The notes beneath the pieces were generated by a model that made no database searches, had not been told where the DNA came from, and saw only the letters and a list, made by a program, of their open reading frames with translations. A program made the translations under genes and the position numbers. From Clostridia bacterium (lineage in GTDB: Bacteria; Bacillota; Clostridia; Christensenellales; Borkfalkiaceae), in contig JAGCLN010000164.1 in NCBI GenBank assembly GCA_017646945.1, forward strand, positions 1-8,032: a stretch of DNA of 8,032 nucleotides, read 5' to 3'. This document shows positions 1 to 7,600 of the stretch, one piece after another (the first letter of the stretch is position 1; each line of letters begins with the position of its first letter).

Positions 1-5
1 GGAGG
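1..5 (+). promoter_or_regulatory. Ribosome binding site of the solute-binding lipoprotein gene
   Basis: GGAGG lies 6 bases before the ATG at 12. It opens the window, so the promoter and any upstream gene are out of view. The bases from 6 to 14 (TAGAAAATG) recur exactly at 7982-7990, in front of the last gene of the window, which also follows a GGAGG. Confidence 0.85.
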
Positions 6-11
6 TAGAAA

Positions 12-2087
12 ATGAAGAAGATTTTATCCTTGATACTTTGTATCATGCTTGCTCTCTTCGCCGTAGCTTGCGGTGATGGCGGCAGTGACGTTCCTGGTGG
101 CGGAAACGGCGGTGGCAGTGATGTTCCCGGTGGTTCTGGCTCTGAAGAAGGCAACATTGTAGAAATTAGTATCCCCAAGGGTTGGGGTGGTGGCGCTGGT
201 ACCGATTACATTATCAGAATGGCTGACTACTTCAACAACAGTCCTGAATGGGGTGCTCAAAAGATTGGTAAATACGACGGCGCTAAGATTAAACTTAGTG
301 AACAAGATATTCCCACGTCGCCTGCTAATATAACCACTCACGGTGGTGATATTATCAGTTTCGACCACCGTGTTGGTAATATTTTACAAGTTCAACCCTA
401 CGTTGTTGACATTACTGACGCGATGACTGCGACTATCCCTGGTGAAGATAAATCAATCGCTGATAAGATTCCTGAAAACGTTCGCGCAGCTTACACTAAC
501 GTTGACGGTACTAGATACTTCGGCGCACCCGGTTCAGTATTATTCTGCGGTTACTCAATCGATACTGAAATGTGGGAAAGAGACGGTTTATATATCGCAA
601 ACGCTCTTTTAAACAACGATCCTGATTACGCATCTAAGGTTGCTGAATATGAAGACTTTATGGAAAGTGAAGGTTTCGGCGCTAAGAAGTACGTAAGCAA
701 CAAATACGGTATTACTTTATGGTTCTCTGACTACGACGGTGACGGTAACGGCGTATACGCTATCCCCGGTGCTAAAGCGGTTAGAAACGGTAACAACTAC
801 GGTATTTCTAAAGAAGCGTTCGGTGAAATGGGTGGTCTTTGCGTAGGTCCTGACGGCGAAGCTGGTACTATGGACGACGGTCTTCCTTCATCTGTTATCG
901 AACTTCTTGCTTTCTGTGATTACATTAAGTCTGAAGAATTCGAATGTGCTGCAAACTACTATGCACCTTTCGCACTTTCTGGTCAATATAGAGACTCTTA
1001 CGCTAACTCTTTCCTTGATGGTTTATACGCATCTCTTGCGGGTGAACAATATCAAAACTCTGTTTTAGATTTCAACTCTAAGGGTAAAAAGGTTAGAGTA
1101 GTTACCGGTTATACTACCGAAAACTTATATCCTGGTATCGACTACATTAAGAAGCCTGTCGTTCAAGAAGTTACCATTACTCCTGAAACTGGTTACTATG
1201 TAACTATGATGGAAGATAAGTTCTACTGTAACGCAGCTCTTATGATTATTCAAAAAGAAAAATACTTCGGCTATGCTGAAAGTAACTACGTTTCTCACAC
1301 TGAAACTCAAAAGAACTTCTTATTCGGCGGTTACGACGATAAGTCACACAGAGACTCTTGTGCATTCCTTATCGAAGGTTCATTCTGGTCAATGGAAGCA
1401 GATAGAACTGGTGTAGAATCTTACGCACAACTTGTTCAAGCTGACGATAATGCAGTTAACAGAAGAACTGAATTCGCTTCAATGCCTGTTAACATTAACG
1501 AACCTGTTACCGAAGGTAACGGTGATAAGAACACCTTATGTGCTGGTCTTCTTGGTTACACTGCAATCAACAAGAAAGTTGAAGCTGACCCTGATAAACT
1601 TGCATACTGCAAACTTTACATTCAATTCACTAGATCTGAACCCCTTCTTGCATATCAATATTGGGCAACTCACTTCGATCCTATTGCTCTTGAAAGCTAT
1701 GAAGACGTAATTTCTAACCCTGAATACGAATCAATTCTTGCAGATCTTGGTCTTAACGAAAAATATTACAATGAATATCACTTTGAAAGACTTCGTAAGC
1801 TTACTTCTTTAGATTACTCTAGAAAGACTTACGGTGTAGGTGATATCACCTTAACTATGAACTTCAGAACCCAAACTTCTTGGTACAACAGACTTTACTA
1901 TTCTGGTGTATTCGGCGTAGGTGGTACTAAGAACGCATATCAACGTCTTAGAGAAGTAGGTGTTGTTCAAACCTTCGAAGAACAAATGTACACTAAGTCA
2001 ACTTGGTCTAACATGTACGGTTCAGGTTACAACAACGTTGCTGATGCTGATAAGTCATATGGCGGTATCGCATATAATAACGGCTAA
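12..2087 (+). CDS. Large ABC transporter solute-binding lipoprotein (sugar-type, family 1-like)
   Basis: This is probably the extracytoplasmic ligand-binding subunit of the ABC importer whose permeases follow. Residues 1-19 form a lipoprotein signal peptide (KK, hydrophobic core, then AVA before Cys20, the expected lipidated residue). A Gly/Ser-rich linker (21-48) containing a doubled GGSDVPGG follows. The mature domain begins near residue 50. Residues 453-462 (LIEGSFWSME) resemble the Gly-Trp segment near the ligand cleft of family 1 sugar-binding proteins. Two acidic loops stand out: DYDGDGNG at 240-247, a DxDxDG calcium-type loop, and GPDGEAGTMDDG at 279-290. At 691 aa it is clearly longer than the usual 400-550 aa, and it has eight cysteines besides Cys20. 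The start is fixed by GGAGG and the signal peptide. The family call rests on overall character, the EGSFW segment and the permease context; the substrate is unknown, and an oligosaccharide is inferred. Confidence 0.85.
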   Translation: MKKILSLILCIMLALFAVACGDGGSDVPGGGNGGGSDVPGGSGSEEGNIVEISIPKGWGGGAGTDYIIRMADYFNNSPEWGAQKIGKYDGAKIKLSEQDIPTSPANITTHGGDIISFDHRVGNILQVQPYVVDITDAMTATIPGEDKSIADKIPENVRAAYTNVDGTRYFGAPGSVLFCGYSIDTEMWERDGLYIANALLNNDPDYASKVAEYEDFMESEGFGAKKYVSNKYGITLWFSDYDGDGNGVYAIPGAKAVRNGNNYGISKEAFGEMGGLCVGPDGEAGTMDDGLPSSVIELLAFCDYIKSEEFECAANYYAPFALSGQYRDSYANSFLDGLYASLAGEQYQNSVLDFNSKGKKVRVVTGYTTENLYPGIDYIKKPVVQEVTITPETGYYVTMMEDKFYCNAALMIIQKEKYFGYAESNYVSHTETQKNFLFGGYDDKSHRDSCAFLIEGSFWSMEADRTGVESYAQLVQADDNAVNRRTEFASMPVNINEPVTEGNGDKNTLCAGLLGYTAINKKVEADPDKLAYCKLYIQFTRSEPLLAYQYWATHFDPIALESYEDVISNPEYESILADLGLNEKYYNEYHFERLRKLTSLDYSRKTYGVGDITLTMNFRTQTSWYNRLYYSGVFGVGGTKNAYQRLREVGVVQTFEEQMYTKSTWSNMYGSGYNNVADADKSYGGIAYNNG
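81..134 (+). repeat. Duplicated 21-base unit in the lipoprotein linker
   Basis: Two 21-base copies (81-101 and 114-134) each encode GSDVPGG and are 33 bases apart. They differ at three positions, all third codon positions and silent. The intervening bases encode G-N-G-G. The segment lies just after the lipidated Cys20 and probably forms a flexible tether holding the binding domain off the membrane. Confidence 0.8.
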
Positions 2088-2120
2088 TATTTTTTGAATT
2101 CTACTATATTATATATTGAT

Positions 2121-2146
2121 AGGCACACGGGTTTTTCCGTGCGCCT
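2121..2146 (+). promoter_or_regulatory. Intercistronic hairpin between binding-protein and permease genes
   Basis: GGCACACGG (2122-2130) pairs with CCGTGCGCC (2137-2145) around a GTTTTT loop, with one A-C mismatch; an outer A-T pair extends the stem to 10 positions. No U-run follows (TTGAGATATG comes next), so it is not a canonical intrinsic terminator. In other binding-protein-first operons such as malE-malF, structures at this position protect the upstream mRNA 3' end or attenuate read-through, giving more binding protein than permease. That role here is inference. The rest of the 99-base gap (2088-2186) is AT-rich and shows nothing else I can support. Confidence 0.6.
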
Positions 2147-2177
2147 TGAGATATGTATTGCGTTACTAAAATATTTT

Positions 2178-2183
2178 AGGTGA
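2178..2183 (+). promoter_or_regulatory. Ribosome binding site of permease 1, unusually close to the start
   Basis: AGGTGA is fully complementary to the anti-Shine-Dalgarno core UCACCU but leaves only 3 bases before the ATG at 2187. The next in-frame ATG (2208, residue 8) has no comparable site, so 2187 is kept as the start. The short spacing may lower translation relative to the other genes here. Confidence 0.6.
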
Positions 2184-2186
2184 TTT

Positions 2187-3203
2187 ATGGAAAATGAAAT
2201 TTTAGAAATGGAGCAACCCGTTGCTCCACAAGTACACCCACCGAGAATATTAACGAGAAAAACCAAGAGATTGATTTTCTACACGATAATGGTAGCATTA
2301 CCGTTCCTTCAATTCCTTATTTTCTACGTTTACGTTAATATTGACTCGATTTTGATGGCATTTAAGGTTACCTATTTCGATATGAATGAAGGTATCCAAG
2401 AAAGATGGAGTTTGATAGATAACTTTAAGGGTGTATTCTACTTCTTGAAGAATAAGAACTTCCAACCGATTATGAACGCATCTAAAGCGTACGTAATTTC
2501 TTGGTGTACGTCTGGTACTCTTTCGATATTCTTCAGTTATTACGTTTATAAAAAGTTCATGCTTAGTGGTATCTTCAAGGTGTTCTTATACCTTCCTTCA
2601 ATGGTATCAAGCGTAGTATTAACACTCGTTTACATTAAGATTATGAACAACGTAGTTCCTGATATGATGGAAAAGAGATCTGGCGTTACTGTTGAGCCCT
2701 TATTACAAGCAACCCCTGAAAACGACCCGTATTACTACATTTTAGCATACTCGTTATTCTTCTCACTCGGCGGACATATTCTTATGTATACCGGTGCAAT
2801 GAGTGGTATTAACGATTCGGTAGTAGAAGCAGGTCAGTTAGACGGTGTTAATGCTTTCCAAGAATTCTGGTACATAACCCTTCCTATGATTTGGCCTACG
2901 TTCACAACGTTCACCGTAACCGGTTTGGCTGGTATTTTCACCAACCAATTAGGTTTGCATACCTTCTATGGTGACGGTGCGCCGGAAGAAGTAGCAACGT
3001 TAGGTTACTGGGTATTCGTATTCACGAAGAAAGGTTCAACCATCAACAGTGAAATTAAAGCAAATAACGATAACTGGGATTTAAAGAATCAATTACTTCT
3101 CTCAGAAATTTCGGCAGTAGGTTTCGCAATTATGGCGGTTATCTTACCTGTCTCTATGTTACTTAAGAAGCTTATGACCAAGTATGGTCCTAGCGTGGAT
3201 TAA
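2187..3203 (+). CDS. ABC sugar-type transporter permease, MalF/UgpA/LplB-like
   Basis: One of two inner-membrane subunits forming the translocation channel of a carbohydrate-type importer. The 338-aa protein has a basic cytoplasmic start (to about residue 28) and about six hydrophobic segments, near 30-50, 103-120, 131-151, 184-203, 237-254 and 308-327. The family hallmark is the EAA loop at 214-233, reading EAGQLDG near its start and LP at its end; it docks onto the ATPase. Two hydrophilic stretches, about 152-183 and 280-305, look longer than in compact family members. Length and layout match the LplB/UgpA group. It follows the binding protein after a 99-base gap containing a hairpin and sits 10 bases ahead of permease 2, so the two permeases are almost certainly co-transcribed. 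The family call is firm; the substrate is not readable from the permease. Confidence 0.93.
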   Translation: MENEILEMEQPVAPQVHPPRILTRKTKRLIFYTIMVALPFLQFLIFYVYVNIDSILMAFKVTYFDMNEGIQERWSLIDNFKGVFYFLKNKNFQPIMNASKAYVISWCTSGTLSIFFSYYVYKKFMLSGIFKVFLYLPSMVSSVVLTLVYIKIMNNVVPDMMEKRSGVTVEPLLQATPENDPYYYILAYSLFFSLGGHILMYTGAMSGINDSVVEAGQLDGVNAFQEFWYITLPMIWPTFTTFTVTGLAGIFTNQLGLHTFYGDGAPEEVATLGYWVFVFTKKGSTINSEIKANNDNWDLKNQLLLSEISAVGFAIMAVILPVSMLLKKLMTKYGPSVD

Positions 3204-3208
3204 GGAGG
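3203..3208 (+). promoter_or_regulatory. Ribosome binding site that fixes the permease 2 start
   Basis: AGGAGG starts on the last base of the preceding TAA stop and lies 5 bases before the ATG at 3214. This favours 3214 over the upstream in-frame ATG at 3184, which is inside permease 1 and has no such site. The overlap suggests translational coupling of the two permeases. Confidence 0.9.
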
Positions 3209-3213
3209 GTATT

Positions 3214-4227
3214 ATGGAAGCAACAGTAAAAAGAAAATCTATTAAATCCAGAAACCGTAACCTTAACCCCTTAGTATTATTCCTTTTCTCAATACTTATC
3301 GTATACGTTGTGGTTTTCACTTTCATGCTCCTTTGGGCGTTTATGAACTCGTTTAAACCTCTTGGTCAATGGGAAAACCGTGAATATATGGCGTTCCCTG
3401 ATTTCTCAAATCCGTTATGGACGAGTAAGGAAATGCGTTACGATATGAAGGGTAACCAAGTTATGTCAACTTATTACCCCAGCGCATTAGCAAACTACAC
3501 GAGAGTGCTTGAAGCGATGCCTGGTAAGGGTGAAGTTAGATTCTATGCTGGTTGGGATTTAAATACTGCAGTTGTAGCAACTTCTAACAACTCACTCTTC
3601 ATGATGATTTTCAATACAATCTTCTATTCGTTTGTTGGTTCGTTAATCATCGCGGTAGTACCTTGCGTTGTCGGTTATCTTGCAGCTAAATATCCGTACA
3701 AATTCAGTTCACTCTTATACGTTTTGGCGTTATTCGTTATGATTATGCCACTCGTTGGTACTGAACCTGCACGTATTAAACTTTTATGTAGATTATACTT
3801 GTTCGATACAATGTGGGGTGACTTTATTGTAAACTTCACGTTCGCGAATATGTATTTCTTAGTTTTCTACGCCTTCTATTCAGGCGTATCGGGTACTTTC
3901 GCAGAAGCAGCGGAAGTAGACGGAGCGTCACAGCTTCGTACGATGGTTCAAATCATCATGCCCCTTGCCTCCAAAATGATAGCAACGGTTCTTTTGATAT
4001 TCTTCATCGGCCGTTGGAACAACTATACTACACCCCTTGTTTACATGCCTACTAAGTGGATGCTTTCTTACAGACTTTATCAAATTACCATTTATAAAGA
4101 CGAAGTAGGTGGTGACCCTGCTAAGATTGCAGGTGCAATGATTATCGTAGTTCCCATCTTAGTTATGTTCATATTCTTAAAGGACAAAATTATGGGTAAC
4201 ATTTCAATGGGTGGCGTAAAAGAATAA
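3214..4227 (+). CDS. ABC sugar-type transporter permease, MalG/LplC-like
   Basis: Second channel subunit, partner of the preceding permease. With the start at 3214 it is 337 aa. It has a basic N-terminus (VKRKSIKSRNRN), a first membrane segment near 19-45, then about 128-155, 164-182, 208-225, 253-270 and 305-323. The EAA loop is textbook at 231-250 (EAAEVDGA near the start, IIMP at the end). The C-terminus ends with a short FLKDKIMGNISMGGVKE tail; MalG-type permeases commonly end in a similar G-x-x-x-G-x-V-K pattern. The outward loop between segments 1 and 2 (about residues 46-127) is longer than the few dozen residues I would expect in this family and is rich in aromatic and charged residues, possibly a docking surface for the oversized binding protein (inference). 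No ATPase gene follows; the subunit probably uses a shared MsmX-type ATPase encoded elsewhere. Confidence 0.94.
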   Translation: MEATVKRKSIKSRNRNLNPLVLFLFSILIVYVVVFTFMLLWAFMNSFKPLGQWENREYMAFPDFSNPLWTSKEMRYDMKGNQVMSTYYPSALANYTRVLEAMPGKGEVRFYAGWDLNTAVVATSNNSLFMMIFNTIFYSFVGSLIIAVVPCVVGYLAAKYPYKFSSLLYVLALFVMIMPLVGTEPARIKLLCRLYLFDTMWGDFIVNFTFANMYFLVFYAFYSGVSGTFAEAAEVDGASQLRTMVQIIMPLASKMIATVLLIFFIGRWNNYTTPLVYMPTKWMLSYRLYQITIYKDEVGGDPAKIAGAMIIVVPILVMFIFLKDKIMGNISMGGVKE

Positions 4228-4280
4228 TTTTTGTATATCTATATATAATATTATTCCTAAACCTAAAACAAACTATTCAA

Positions 4281-4312
4281 TTCTACCGTAAATTTAAGCG
4301 TTTACGGTAGAA
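4281..4312. repeat. Perfect 12-bp inverted repeat (terminator hairpin or operator)
   Basis: TTCTACCGTAAA (4281-4292) and TTTACGGTAGAA (4301-4312) are exact reverse complements separated by TTTAAGCG. It begins 53 bases after the permease 2 stop. As RNA it would form a 12-bp stem with an 8-base loop. It could end the ABC operon, but the first T-run (TTTTT, 4323-4327) starts 10 bases after the stem, so it is not a canonical intrinsic terminator. As DNA it could be a binding site for a dimeric regulator, although it lies about 120 bases upstream of the promoter proposed at 4432-4458. The symmetry is certain; the function is open. Confidence 0.75.
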
Positions 4313-4431
4313 GAGAGTAGGGTTTTTGCATCTATAAAATTCGAAAATTCAATTTTAACCTACTTATTTAAGATTTGTAGTGGCTTTTCTATTTGGGAAT
4401 AGAGTAAACAAATCGGCGTTTTTTAAACCGC

Positions 4432-4458
4432 TTGATTTTGCCCCACCCATTATATAAT
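4432..4458 (+). promoter_or_regulatory. Putative sigma-A-type promoter of the large secreted protein gene
   Basis: A -35-like TTGATT (4432-4437, four of six consensus bases) is followed after 15 bases by a perfect TATAAT (4453-4458). An AT-rich TTTTTTAAA stretch (4419-4427) lies just upstream, like an UP element. Transcription would start near 4465, giving a leader of about 65 bases. The 15-base spacing is on the short side. Such matches are common in AT-rich intergenic DNA, so this is a candidate only. Confidence 0.45.
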
Positions 4459-4516
4459 TGAGTAACGCAGTTTTATCTAAGTAAAAGTTAAAATTTAAAC
4501 ATAAAAAATTTATTAA

Positions 4517-4523
4517 AAGGAGA
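4517..4523 (+). promoter_or_regulatory. Ribosome binding site of the large secreted protein gene
   Basis: AAGGAGA ends 7 bases before the ATG at 4531, a near-ideal spacing. The upstream bases are very A/T-rich and probably unstructured, which favours efficient initiation. Confidence 0.85.
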
Positions 4524-4530
4524 ACAATCA

Positions 4531-4638
4531 ATGAAAGCATCTTTCGGAAAGAAAATTGCCGTATTATGCTTGTCGGCTGCAATGGCAATCGGCGTTGGTT
4601 TCGGTTTATCCGGAATTGATTCCGTTCAAGCTAAAGCT
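4531..4638 (+). other. Sec signal peptide region of the large secreted protein
   Basis: Residues 1-36 give a basic n-region (K2, K7, K8), a hydrophobic core with Ala/Gly/Leu, and an A34-K35-A36 motif before Glu37. Cleavage after A34 (V32-Q-A34) is the alternative. Cys13 lies within the hydrophobic core and is not in a lipobox context, so this is not a lipoprotein. Confidence 0.8.
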
Positions 4639-7600
4639 GAGTTTAAAGACTTTGAACAAATCGAACAAAGTTATAAACTTAACTCTGTTGTAACCGTAAC
4701 TAACGAAGAAGTCGCAGGTGTATCATTCCCCAAGACTATCGACGTTAATGGTGACGAAACAGAAATTGCAACCGCTTACGTTTTAACTTACCCTGACGGC
4801 GTATCTGTATCTATCAAAGATACTCTTACTCTTAACCAACTTGGTAAGTATGAAATCACTTATAAAGCATACGTTGGCAATACCGTATCTGTATACTATG
4901 ATACTTTCGTAGTTCACAACAACTTTGCAAATCAAACTAATACTATTGAATTGCGTGAAAGAACCACTTATTCTAACTATGAATTAGATGGTACTAACTA
5001 TAAGAAGGAAAAGTATGGTACTGTTCCTACTGCAGAAGCTAAGGAGTTCCACGTTGCAAAAGGCGTTAGAGTAACCTTAGAATCTGGTTTAGCGGTTACT
5101 TTCAATAATATTATTGATTCAAACGTAGTTGACGAAGAAGGTTTCGCTACTTTAGCAACTCTTAACCTTACTGCAGTTGATAGAAGTACCGCATCTCTTC
5201 TTAACAAATATTTTGACTTCACGTTTACCGACGTTAACGATCCTAACAACTTCTTTACTGTTACTTCGTCTAACCAAGTAGGTTCAATCGGTCATAGCTT
5301 TGGTGTATCTACTGCTACGACTCCGCTTATCGGTACTGCTGATACTTATATTGATAACGCAGTTGAAAAAGAAGGTTCTATTAGAATTTTCTACGTAGAC
5401 GGCGTTCGTAATGCAGCATACCTTAACAACACTCGTACTTGGGCTAACGGTGAACATGAACACTACGACTATTCTATTATGTATAACCCCACTACTAAGG
5501 TTATCAAATATAAATGCGTTCGTTGGTTCAACTTCGAAAATGGTAAGACTGAAACCGTTTCTCAAGATATCATTATCGACCTTGATAACCCTGATATCTT
5601 TGATGAAGGCGCAACTTTATTCAAAGGTTTCTCTACCGGCGAAGTTAAAATGACTATGTCTGCTCGTGACTTCAGCGCTAACAACTGCTACGTTGACGTA
5701 TATCAACTTGGTACTGTTACTGGTGAAGAACTTCAAGCATACTACAATGCTGATACTATCGTTGACAACGTAAAACCCACTATTAAGATTGACGTTAAGC
5801 AAACTGACGTTAACGGCGTTTACTCTGCATTCGATCCTGAAAGCAAAGACGTTAAGTTCTACGTTCCCGCTGCTTACGCTCAAGACGCTAACGATTGTAC
5901 ACCTGTAACTTACAGAGTTTACAAAAACTACGCTGGTGGCGATGCTGCTAAGGTATTTGTTAACCTTAATGACGATGGTTCGTTCACTCTTGCAGAAAAC
6001 GTAGTTTATACTATTGAATATAAGACTTCTGATATTTACGGTAACGAAGGTGTTGAAACCTTAAACGTTATCCCCGTAATCGTTGAAGATTTAGTTGCTG
6101 GTGACGTTCAAATTAACGAAGGTATTAAGGCAGTATTTAATAAACTTAACCTTGTTGCAGGCGTAACCGCTGATGCTTCTATCGTTAAGTATATTGATAC
6201 TTTAAACCTTAAATCTGACCTTAAGTTAACTGTTACTGTAACTAAGGGTGGTGAAGTTATGTTTAACGGCGTTTATGGTTACGACGAATTAACCGCAACC
6301 AATAAGCCAACGTTTGATTTCAAACCCCTTTCTGCTGGCACTTACGTTGTAAATTACGATTTTGCTGATAACGCAAACCACATCGTTTACACTTACAATG
6401 CTACTTGCGTATCTGATGGCGTTGTTGAATTTGCAGAAGCACCGCTTCTTCAAAGATTCTACAACCTTGGTATGACTTACGAAAAGCCTTATTATAACGC
6501 ATACAACTTCGGTGAAACCGTTACTGATGCTGAAACTGATTGCTACGTAAGTTATGATAATGGTAATACTTGGATTAAGGTTGAACAAACCTTCGTTATG
6601 GGTGCAGACGCTCAAGGTAACTACATTGCAGGCGCTGAAACCGTAATGTTTAAGTATGTAAGCAAACTCGATGAAGCGGATGAAGACGATCGTATTAAAT
6701 ATATCACCGCTCCCGCTCCTATCGTAGACGTTAGAAGTGACGCTGCTATTGCAAATGGCGATAAGCTTGCTCTTACTCAAAAGAATCCTACTGGTAACCT
6801 TGACCAAGCTAAGATGTTCACTACTGATAACGCAGTAGTATACGCTGATAGTACTAAACTTAGATGGAAAGCTGCTTCAAGCACTGGTAACTCTCACATT
6901 TCGTTCATTAACCCCGTATCATTCACCGAAGTAGGTAACTTCTACATGCAATTCGATACTGATGCTAATAAGGGTGACTACAACGAATTCACAGTTACTT
7001 TAACTGATGCTTACGATCCTACTAATACCGTTTACTGGACTATGTATATGCTTGGCGCAGATACAAGACTTGAAATTAACGGTGGTAAGGCAATCGCATC
7101 TCCCGTAGCGCTTAAGGGCAACTCAATCGTATTCTATTACAGCGTTGCTAACCAAATGGTAACCATTGGTACTACTAACTACACCTTAGAGTTCCAACCC
7201 ACTAACAACTTATTCTATATTGACCTTACTATGGGCGATATTTATGGTGATGGCGCTGAAATTACTATCGGTTCACTCGGTAACCACGCGTTCCGTGCGA
7301 ACAGAGCGTACGACTCTTCTGCACCGATGATTTACTATGCATCTGCAGCAGGTTCTTATCCGCTTAACACCGTTGTAACTATTGCAGCTCCTTACGTTGC
7401 AGACGTTATTTCTCCCTACGTTCATACTAATGCAGATGGTTCAAGAAATACTAAGATTTCCGTAAAACTCAACGGTCAATACGTTAAGAGTGTAGACGGT
7501 ATCACCTTAGACGGTACTCAAGATCCTACAAGAGATTATCAGTTGAAACTTGACCAATACGCTACTTGGAAGGTTGAATATATCGTTACTGACTCTGCTG

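Larger units (their letters stand above)
4228..4530. other. Non-coding intergenic region between the ABC operon and the large secreted protein gene
   Basis: This 303-base gap is AT-rich and holds no convincing gene on either strand. From left to right it has an alternating TA-rich stretch (4231-4255), the perfect dyad at 4281-4312, a second weaker fold-back at 4316-4364, a putative promoter at 4432-4458 and the ribosome binding site at 4517-4523. An open frame on the opposite strand (4364-4588) runs into the downstream gene's signal peptide region and shows no ribosome binding site or recognisable protein character. Confidence 0.7.

Noticed and set aside
1432..1710. 92-codon + strand open frame within the lipoprotein gene
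   Set aside because: It is out of frame inside the solute-binding protein gene, has no ribosome binding site, and its Leu/Thr-rich translation reflects the shifted codon bias of the real gene.
2146..2172. Possible internal promoter TTGAGA, 15 bases, TAAAAT before permease 1
   Set aside because: The boxes fit well, but transcription would begin near 2179, on the ribosome binding site itself, leaving a leader of about 8 bases without a Shine-Dalgarno sequence. It is more likely a chance match in AT-rich DNA.
3184..3213. Earlier ATG at 3184 as the start of permease 2
   Set aside because: It would overlap permease 1 by 20 bases and lacks a ribosome binding site, while ATG 3214 has AGGAGG 5 bases ahead and gives a normal basic N-terminus.
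4244..4249. TATAAT just after the permease 2 stop codon
   Set aside because: No acceptable -35 element lies at the right distance, and the box is embedded in alternating TA-rich sequence where such matches arise easily.
4364..4588. 74-codon minus-strand open frame across the intergenic region and the start of the large gene
   Set aside because: It overlaps the signal peptide coding region, has no ribosome binding site and no recognisable protein character.
5284..5883. Overlapping open frames on both strands (5284-5565 minus, 5411-5653 plus, 5617-5883 minus)
   Set aside because: All are shadows of the same large gene, with no ribosome binding site or recognisable protein features.
6289..6807. 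172-codon open frame on the minus strand inside the large secreted protein gene
   Set aside because: It lies wholly within a gene whose reading frame has clear signal peptide and module structure. The translated product has no coherent domain character, and strong codon bias on the + strand readily leaves long stop-free antisense frames.
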